Assembly: GCA_020650975.1 (NCBI GenBank)
Contig: JAIPMN010000132.1
Location: forward strand, 1 to 51,838
Origin: Apostichopus californicus
Lineage: Eukaryota > Echinodermata > Holothuroidea > Aspidochirotida > Stichopodidae
Direction: 5' to 3'
DNA length: 51,838 nt
The position numbers and the translations under genes were made by a program. This document shows, in pieces, positions 45,301 through 51,838 of this stretch; positions within the stretch are counted from its first letter, which is position 1, and each line of letters begins with the position of its first letter. The notes beneath the pieces were generated by a model. The model worked only from the letters and a program-made list of their open reading frames with translations. It ran no database searches and was not told the DNA's origin.

Positions 45301-48300
45301 AAATCATGACAAGGAGAGGAGACAGGTTAAAGTATGAGATGAGTCACAATAAAGTAAGTCAATCTTCATCCCCTCCCCCTCCCCCCTCCCACAACCATCC
45401 CCATCTCCTAAGATTTTACCATCAAGGTTGCAACAAAGTAGAACGAGGTATCTGAAATCGTTATATTTTCCCTGTGTAGATACTGTTTGTGAAACCCTTG
45501 TTTTGAAATACTGTTTATGAAACTCATGGACACTGGCAATAGCATACATATAGACTACTCACAATCCAGAAAGACAATTTTTCAAACAGCTGTACAGGAT
45601 AGTGGATACATACAAACAAAGGATTCATAACCGTTTCAACCTTTGCTTTCTTCAATATCACTGATAATTCCACAACATATCTCTTCTGAAACACTGAGAT
45701 AAAACAGTACATAATAATACAGTCTAGAGACAGTTCCCAAACACTTCAGATTTTTTTTATGGTCCTGTAGATTGAACTTTGGACTTTCCTGACATGCTTT
45801 ATGTGACAATTTAAGAGGGCTGCTTGAAAGGAAAGCAAAAACACTCCCTCTTTAGATAGTAAATTACTGTATTTGTCAGAGCCTCTCTGCCTTATCAGCT
45901 TTGGGATGGGAGCTTGGCAATCTGTACACTATAAGCAACAAGATTAATCTACAAATATCTAATTGATAAACTAGTAGACAGTGACAGTACTGTTTGTACC
46001 AGGTACTGTACGGACCGACTGCTGCTGATATTCAAACTTTCTAGCTTGGTGATCCAATTTTTTTCCTGGCGGATGTTTTGACCCAGGGAAGTTGCGATCA
46101 GGAAGGGAGGGCCTTCCCTTTATGAAATTTATATGATTAAGCCTTAAGGGTGCTTAGTGGCAAAATGGTGTTTTATTTTGCAACTTTGGAAGTACTTTAG
46201 GTTTAAGATGTTTCCACTTGTTTTTCAACAATTATTGACAAATTGTGACCCTCCAAAATATTTTGGCGATGCTAGGAAGGGTCGCAACCCCCGCTTTGAA
46301 GAAAATTGCTCAAGCTGCATTTTAAATTGGGAAAAATTTGTCACAATCTGGAGACACCATAGTCTGGCAATAATACAGTGTAAACAAGAAGCCCTTTCCT
46401 TTTATCCAAACAGGCAATTTCATTCTGGCAAGGCAAAGACTGCCCAGGGTAAACATAGATATATTAGCTATGGAGGCTAGCATATTATGCTAGTCTAGAA
46501 TGCAATCTATATGTACAGTAGATCTAAACTATGAAGTCAGTCTACAATCTACACACTGCCAAAGTTTACAACAGGGGTAATGTTTCAGTCTATTAGAAAC
46601 CAAAGGAAATGTACTATATAGTCATGGATCTATACATGTGATAAAGAGATAAGTTCTGTAATAAACAACTTCCTCAAAGAGGGAGGCAAATCTCCAACCT
46701 TCCATCTGGGAGGTATGACCGTTTCTCACAAGTTTGATCAAGGTTACATGTTAAATCATAATCGTATAATGCTTCAATGTTTGCATGGTTTTCTTAACAA
46801 GTTATTTTCTGTAATTGAGATGGGTTAAATGCAAGCTATCTAAAATCTAAAATGTTCATTGAAATTCTTAACATGACCTTGCACATGGTTTCAGTGTCAA
46901 CTCTTTTAACCTTCACCTTGGAAGTATCAGATTGAAAAAACTCATTTAAGGTTTAGATAAAGGTTCAATAATTGGCACTATGACATCTCATATTTACAAA
47001 TAAAATGGCAGACAACTGTTTCCATTGACTATCTCCCACACAAAACAAATTTTACCTTGGATATTGGGAAATTTATTCACCACAAATATCTTCCTATAAT
47101 GAATATAAACTTAAGATTGCATGGAAGGGGGGGGGGGATCTCCTGAACCACTACCTCATAATAATGGAACTATCTTTGATTCTAAGGTTTTTTGAGCAAG
47201 GAAATAGCCTAGCAGATTAATTATGTATAAATTTAATCAGATAATCAAACCTTTGAATTTATATACCCTTGTTAAATTAAAAATGTATGAATCATACATT
47301 ACATAAGTTCAACATGGTACAATGATGTAGTACTTTACATAGCACAAGAAAAAAAGGACTTTACTGCAACAAGAACAGACAAGTGAAACTTAATACTTTG
47401 CAAGCATTTCCTGAATAAAGAATTTAACCCTAAAAAATGGAAAGAGACACTCCAGCAAGGTCAACTCTGAACAATGTTTACAAAAACCATATTTATAAAT
47501 AATTATACACAATGCTATCAAAGTTAATTTACACTTGAGTCACCAAGCTTATAATCAACTAGGACAGTTCAATGTAGATGCCAAAGCAGTAAAACAACTG
47601 GCTTTCTATAAATAAGACACAAGATATTGGGGAATAATCACTAGAGTGGTTGCGGTGAAGTTGGGCAGAAATATTGTACAGGAGTTTACACAAATAACAT
47701 TATAAGACCAGAATATTCCATACATAATATATGTTAGTAAATAAGCTCTTATATTTGAGAAGAATTAAGATTTTGAGTTAACTAAAAACTTCCTATCATA
47801 TCACTTTTTCACTCTGATCAATACAGGGTGAGGTAAACATCCACTGCTTTTATACACACATGAATATCTTTAACTGTTACCTAATTTGCTTTATCATATT
47901 TCATATTGAAGTGTTCATAGATATTTAACAGCTTCTTTTAGTGCAATTAGAGCAAGAAATGGAGGTGTGAGATATGCACATATATTTTGGTAAATGCTAA
48001 ACATCATTCCAATATCTAATATTGTAAGATAAGCAAGAAATTGTGTAGCCAGTAATCAGATCTTGTACATCCAACCCACCAGTCTTGATGCATGTATGGA
48101 CAACATGCTATACAAGTGCAAACATGTTCAGCAGTTTTTTAACAGTCATATCAGCATCCATAGTATTTAATGCAATAATGGGCTTCAAAACTGCTACACA
48201 AATGTTAGCACTAAATTAAACCGTGCCAGGTTATCTTAATCAAGATGTAATGTTTTTACTGCGACTTATGGGCTTGTTATCTCGCTTTATTGAATTGTAA

Positions 48301-48920
48301 TCTAAAATGTCCTAAGCTGGACTATGTCATCAAGCTTTTCCTTCCTAGCTACCCCCCTCCCCCCCAAAAAAAACAATCACCCCATCTGCCTTTAAAGATA
48401 TTGGGCAGTGCAATAGGACATGTAAATTTTCTTGATTGCCTAACTGGACATTTTAAATCACTAAGAAATACTTAGAAGTTAGAGCATAAGTTAGGCATAT
48501 GCCTACCGCTCCTGGGGGTCAAAGTTACGGCTAGACTAGTTCTGGTTTAACACCATAGAAAGCATATATATAAGTCTACAATACAGTACAAGCCACTTTT
48601 ATGTGGTTTGCTGGGATTGGTGTTTCTCAATAGCACAAGCAATGTTATTTAGTTCGTCCTCCTAACTTAGGCTTGCACTTTGTAGTATATCAACGTGTAA
48701 ACGATAACGTGCAAGTACTATAGTAATACGTTGCAACATTGAAAGGACGGTCAACGAGTAGCCTGCTGATTAATATATAGTTTTTCTTTGAAACAGTTAA
48801 TCTCGAAATTTAAGGTTTTACTAGAGCTTTACCAAAACAAATTTTGTAAACAACACTCACCTCAACAATTGTCATTAAGACCTCCAAAACGAGGAAAATC
48901 AGTGTATTTTCGATGGTCAT
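38683..48920 (-). CDS. Gene C: WW domain-binding protein 1 / WBP1L-type membrane protein, five coding exons
   Basis: On the minus strand, 48920-48861, 42268-42166, 40254-40105, 39695-39572 and 39376-38683 join into 376 codons plus TAG with consistent phases (0, 1, 1, 2). Residues 1-20 are a hydrophobic signal peptide. The short ectodomain has YC, then [20 protein letters not shown], the hallmark of the WBP1/WBP1L/VOPP1 group; the membrane helix follows (WWFWLVWFLIVFVIGFCVW, about 54-72) and then a basic QRKK stop-transfer. The cytosolic part has an LPTY (about 111), a PPPPY (about 125-129) and a PPCY (157-160), which are WW-domain ligands, and then a long Ser/Cys-rich tail. Vertebrate relatives bind WW domains of YAP, WWOX or NEDD4-family ligases and act in membrane protein turnover; here that is inferred. 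At 376 aa it is a little longer than human WBP1L. WBP1 and WBP1L cannot be separated by eye. Confidence 0.92.
39572..39695 (-). CDS. Gene C coding exon 4: LPTY and PPPPY motifs (residues 105-145)
   Basis: Acceptor cttttgcag, donor gtaaga, phase 2 at the end. It encodes IPPVKLPTYAEIGE and FDTPPPPYTCG, both classic WW-domain ligand settings. Confidence 0.9.
39696..40104 (-). other. Gene C intron 3
   Basis: About 410 bp with ordinary splice sites and no other recognisable content. Confidence 0.65.
40105..40254 (-). CDS. Gene C coding exon 3: transmembrane helix (residues 55-104)
   Basis: Acceptor ttttgtag, donor gtaagt. It completes WWFWLVW, the hydrophobic span and the QRKKLRPWREHHQYR juxtamembrane segment, ending PDLYPDILP. 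Confidence 0.93.
40255..42165 (-). other. Gene C intron 2
   Basis: About 1.9 kb, AT-rich, containing the roughly 86-bp repeat near 40730-41015. No further exon recognised. Confidence 0.6.
40730..41015. repeat. Degenerate tandem repeat of about 86 bp in gene C intron 2
   Basis: ATACTGCATTA occurs at 40843 and 40929, followed in both by a cacacata..tgg..aaacttgacttcatattgtgcaataa-like or aaacttaattccatattatgcaataa-like part. A more diverged unit (tgaatgcatattgcaacacac) precedes near 40741. Confidence 0.6.
42166..42268 (-). CDS. Gene C coding exon 2: Cys-rich ectodomain (residues 21-54)
   Basis: Acceptor ttttttccatag, donor gtaagt. It encodes GREYCKTDDGDEYV and then the [16 protein letters not shown] signature; the Trp codon that begins the membrane segment is split across the next junction (phase 1). 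Confidence 0.93.
42269..48860 (-). other. Gene C intron 1
   Basis: About 6.6 kb between the signal-peptide exon and the Cys exon. It is AT-rich, with a G11 run at 47127-47137 and the TATA-like site with a short open frame at 43810-44292. No recognised SINE or gene. Confidence 0.6.
43810..44292 (+). other. TATA-like core promoter followed by a 110-codon open frame (candidate only)
   Basis: GGGCTATATATAAGAGCC near 43808-43825 resembles a strong TATA box. About 135 bp on, an open frame starts at 43960 (MGELFINPLLTISQ), with a hydrophilic Thr/Asn/Pro/Gln-rich middle, and ends at 44292. It has no recognisable domain. It might be a retroelement remnant or a nested transcript, or chance. Confidence 0.2.
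48861..48920 (-). CDS. Gene C coding exon 1: signal peptide (residues 1-20)
   Basis: The ATG at 48920-48918 opens MTIENTLIFLVLEVLMTIVE, followed by gtgagt; phase 0. It is the only plausible signal-peptide exon upstream of the Cys exon and its phase fits. The intron to exon 2 is about 6.6 kb. Confidence 0.75.
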
Positions 48921-48940
48921 TTTCTTTGTGGGATGTTCAT
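48917..48940 (-). promoter_or_regulatory. Short upstream ORF overlapping the gene C start codon
   Basis: An ATG at 48940-48938 opens seven codons (MNIPQRK) and stops with TGA at 48919-48917, overlapping the gene C ATG as ATGA. A pyrimidine-rich stretch ending ctgttatag sits directly upstream, so the uORF ATG may be the first bases of an exon. Translational control is inferred. Confidence 0.4.
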
Positions 48941-51799
48941 CTATAACAGTAAAGGCAAAGAAAGACTACAGCTGATTTCGAAATACCCTGACGTACGTGA
49001 GGTGACGGCTCTCCTACAGCTGTTTGTGACGTTTCGGAATGATTCACTATGTTACTAAGGGTGATTTTCTATTCTGTAATGAAAGATATTCCATATAATT
49101 TTCAAAAACGGTTTTTGATTACAGCTTAGTATTGAAATATTTATTAAATAATTATTTACAAGTACCATAGCAATATTTTTACATATTATAAAATATTTAC
49201 CACCTTTTAAGAAACGCATTATAGTATATACACCCGTTTGGACAATGGAACATGTATATCAGACCATATTCTAACTGAAACCCAAATGACAATAGTTTAA
49301 ATATTCATTAAATTGCCGTTGTATGCTAATTTCCCTGGAGATCTGTTACTGCATGCATTGAGAAATAGCCCTTTGAACTTGAAGCCGAGAGATGGGCTGG
49401 AGCGATTCATTTCGAGTGTTTGTATTGACCTCGTTGGAAACTCTAGGCGTTTCCTATTCGACTGTGTACTGTGTTGTGAGGGAGAACTATTACATAGCTT
49501 TATAATATGACGTTGAAAATAATTAAATGTTTAGAGGTTGTAGTGCACTTATCTTGTAACGAAACAGCGACATACACAGTGTTAAAAAATGCAGTGATAT
49601 TATATTTTTTTATAAACGCATGAAAGCAACCGAGGTCGATTCACAAGGTGGAGGTACCTTGGTAAAATTAATTTGAATAGGCTCACGGCCCAGGGTACGA
49701 CCTAAAATCAGTGCGGTGAGATAGGTACCTGTTATTATTTGAAGTTCATTCACAACAGAGATGCAAGAAGTCACAACTATAAATATACGAAGTGAGTGAC
49801 AGGGCTGTAATTATGTATGACAAATAAAGATACCTATCTTAATTCCTGAGATTAAAATGTGACTACACATTTGATAATCATGTAGATCAATTGATTCGGT
49901 TTGGCAATTCCTATTGCATAGCCCAGGCATACTTTAGGAAAAAACATTGCTATTTTCTATTGTTTTTTTCTTTTGTCAAGTATTATGAATTCAATTAGGC
50001 TGCGTTGGTGTAAATGAAGGCCGACGACTGGAGCAGTCTCGATCATGACCGGCCTTACCTCATCTCACATTTTGTCAATTACAAATTTTAGCCAAAATTG
50101 CTTTTACTATTCAGTAAATTGACGAACTAATTGTAATGATGATCGCGAACTTTTCAAGGAAAACAAATTTATATATAATATTGTGAGAGACACCTTTGTA
50201 AACATAACCATGTCGTTCATTCCCATAATTTTCACTTGTTACAGTTAAGCTTGACATTTTTATCCCTCTTATAATGTTAGTTAAAGACTTCCTTTTATTG
50301 CCAATGTATTTCATTTAACCATTCCACGATAAACTTTAAAAACAATGCAAAATTGATTATATTCCACTCTCCTAGCAATTAGAATAAATAACAACAAAAC
50401 ATGCTCAAGTTGATTTAAAAACAACCGGATATTTAGATAATCATATGAAGTCAAAAAGTTTTACATCAGAGATATATGAATCAGTGTGAAATCAACCATT
50501 ATCCCAACACTGCCAGTTTTTGGTTCGTGGGGGAAATTCCTGTAATATACTAATATTCTATATCCAAAATTATCATGCTTTATCTATACGTTGATTGCTT
50601 TTGGCCGTTACTTAGAATACCGTTCTATTGTACGCATATCACGCGATATAGGCACCAGCTGCAACCAGGGAGTTGTTAACAACTCCCTGCTGCAACTAGT
50701 TTGTCGGCCAGTTGACATTCAAAAGTTCGTGTAAGAGTGTAAAATCGCGATGAGAATTTATTTATTAGAAAAGAGAGAAGAACTTAAAGAACGAGTTCAC
50801 TCACCTTTATCATTTAACCTTCAGTGTCAGCCTTTTATCTTCTCTTACTTAGTGCATGAAGTTAGAAGAGGGCTTCATAATCCAATTAACAGTCAGTTAG
50901 TGTCTAAGATAATATATCGTTTCCTGCTGAAAGATACAGTACTAGTGTTTTGGCTAAACACAGGTACATATCAAAAATCTTATTCACATAATACGCATGG
51001 TTTGGTTTGGGGATTCCCCAATTTACCAATTTCTCTGATATTGCTCTGTATGTTGAAATCTCAGTGTCGCAATTAAGCGAACACGTCATTTCCAAATTCA
51101 TAGTGTGTTACACACATGCAGCACACATGCATAACTGATGTATATATAATAGTCCCCAAATAATAGTAACAAATATGCGATTCAAAATTAGTAATGCTTG
51201 TACCAAACAATACTTATATAGGAAGATAATACTTAAAGGGGTAAACTGGTGACAAACAATGTGAAACTTAAACTGAAGAGAAAAATATTCCACACTGCTA
51301 TAGTTGGGTCACAGTAGCGGGTCTGTAATGACATCTGGGCAAATGCTCATTGGAAGTTTTACTTAGGCTAGTATGGCCATCTTCTTGATTTATCCTTGAA
51401 ACCTGATACATTTGGAATGGTTGCATAGCTCTGTCAAAGTTCTCTGTGCTTAAAATGTCATCAAAATGTACCTTTTTTGTAGAAGTATTCTATTTGCTTG
51501 TGATTTTAAATGATTGACAAAATATAAAGAAAAGCAAAGACATTTTCAGCTGAATTGCCCTGATGACATCATTCATTCTGCTGTTGCCAGATGCAATTTA
51601 CAAAATATCACTAAATTTAAAAATTCATATCTTCGCAATATAAAATGCTATTGGGATTTGGTTTTCACAGTTAGATTCAGAAACTTTTCAGCAGTTCAGT
51701 TCAGCAATCAACTTTAGCTCCCGGAAAGTGCTTTTAAGAAGACGATATTCGAATGTTGGAAATACGCCGTTCAGCATGTTCGACAGAAATATTATCATG
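48941..51799. other. 5' flank of gene C and intergenic sequence
   Basis: AT-rich. The gene C promoter should lie at its left end. It holds the 22-bp palindrome at 50667-50688 and otherwise only short chance open frames. Confidence 0.5.
50658..50696. repeat. 22-bp perfect palindrome framed by 8-bp direct repeats
   Basis: AGGGAGTTGTT is followed directly by its reverse complement (50667-50688). GCTGCAAC stands on each side (50658-50665 and 50689-50696), with one extra C on the left. Confidence 0.85.
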
Positions 51800-51838
51800 T
51801 TTCCTTGCCTATGTAAGGCGAAAGGAATCTATGCGATC
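51800..51838 (+). repeat. Second copy of the dispersed repeat, cut by the window end
   Basis: TTTCCTTGCCTATGTAAGGC followed by gaaaggaatctatgcgat matches the head of the repeat at 11291, with a different loop but a conserved stem. Confidence 0.55.

Noticed and set aside
46245-46290. Imperfect hairpin (TTGTGACCCT.. / ..AGGGTCGCAA)
   Set aside because: Mismatched stem and no other copy seen; not enough to call a microRNA or element end.
49620-49760. Possible SINE (GAGGTCGATTCAC and a final TTATTATTT)
   Set aside because: No A box at the right distance and only a weak B-box-like string.
50750-51076. 108-codon plus-strand frame in the gene C flank
   Set aside because: Starts with ATG but shows no recognisable motif or compositional shift; chance is the simpler reading.

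Overview
The window is animal nuclear DNA: AT-rich, with spliceosomal introns (GT..AG), intronic microsatellites and short retroposons. I found nothing bacterial. The gene families (LZTS/FEZ1-type, WBP1-type), ATT-tailed SINE-like elements and a hAT-type mini-transposon suggest a marine invertebrate, plausibly a deuterostome such as an echinoderm. The species cannot be fixed from the sequence alone.

Three protein-coding genes can be assembled exon by exon with consistent reading phase. Gene A (+, coding 849-19646, five exons, 742 aa) is a long coiled-coil protein whose C-terminus matches the FEZ1 domain of the LZTS/N4BP3 family. Gene B (+, coding 27136-31733, six small exons, 165 aa) is a secreted, cysteine-bearing protein that I cannot assign to a named family; it is the best candidate for something undescribed. 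Gene C (-, coding 48920-38683, five exons, 376 aa) is a WW-domain-binding protein 1 (WBP1/WBP1L) type membrane protein, with a signal peptide, a CC-rich ectodomain, the YYYELWWFWLVW membrane entry and two PPxY motifs.

Layout: 1-848 is the 5' flank of gene A. Its introns hold a tRNA-headed SINE (about 6752-7062), a second retroposon ending in a GCGCTATATAAA-type tail (about 12905-13112), a TCTG-rich tandem duplication (about 8030-8335), a dispersed repeat (about 11255-11530) and a 74-bp minisatellite (15601-16440). The last codons of gene A run directly into a degenerate 68-79 bp repeat. The A-B intergenic region (19647-27135) holds a 310-bp hAT-like MITE with a perfect 8-bp target duplication (26213-26522). 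Gene B intron 2 contains a CpG-rich segment of probable mobile origin (about 28500-28965). 31734-38682 is AT-rich without a recognisable gene and probably includes the 3' UTR of gene C. 48941-51838 is the 5' flank of gene C, with a 22-bp perfect palindrome inside an 8-bp direct repeat; the window ends inside another copy of the dispersed repeat.

No pathway links the three genes directly. However, the LZTS-type and WBP1-type genes are neighbours here, and human LZTS2 and WBP1L both lie in 10q24, so an old linkage may be preserved.
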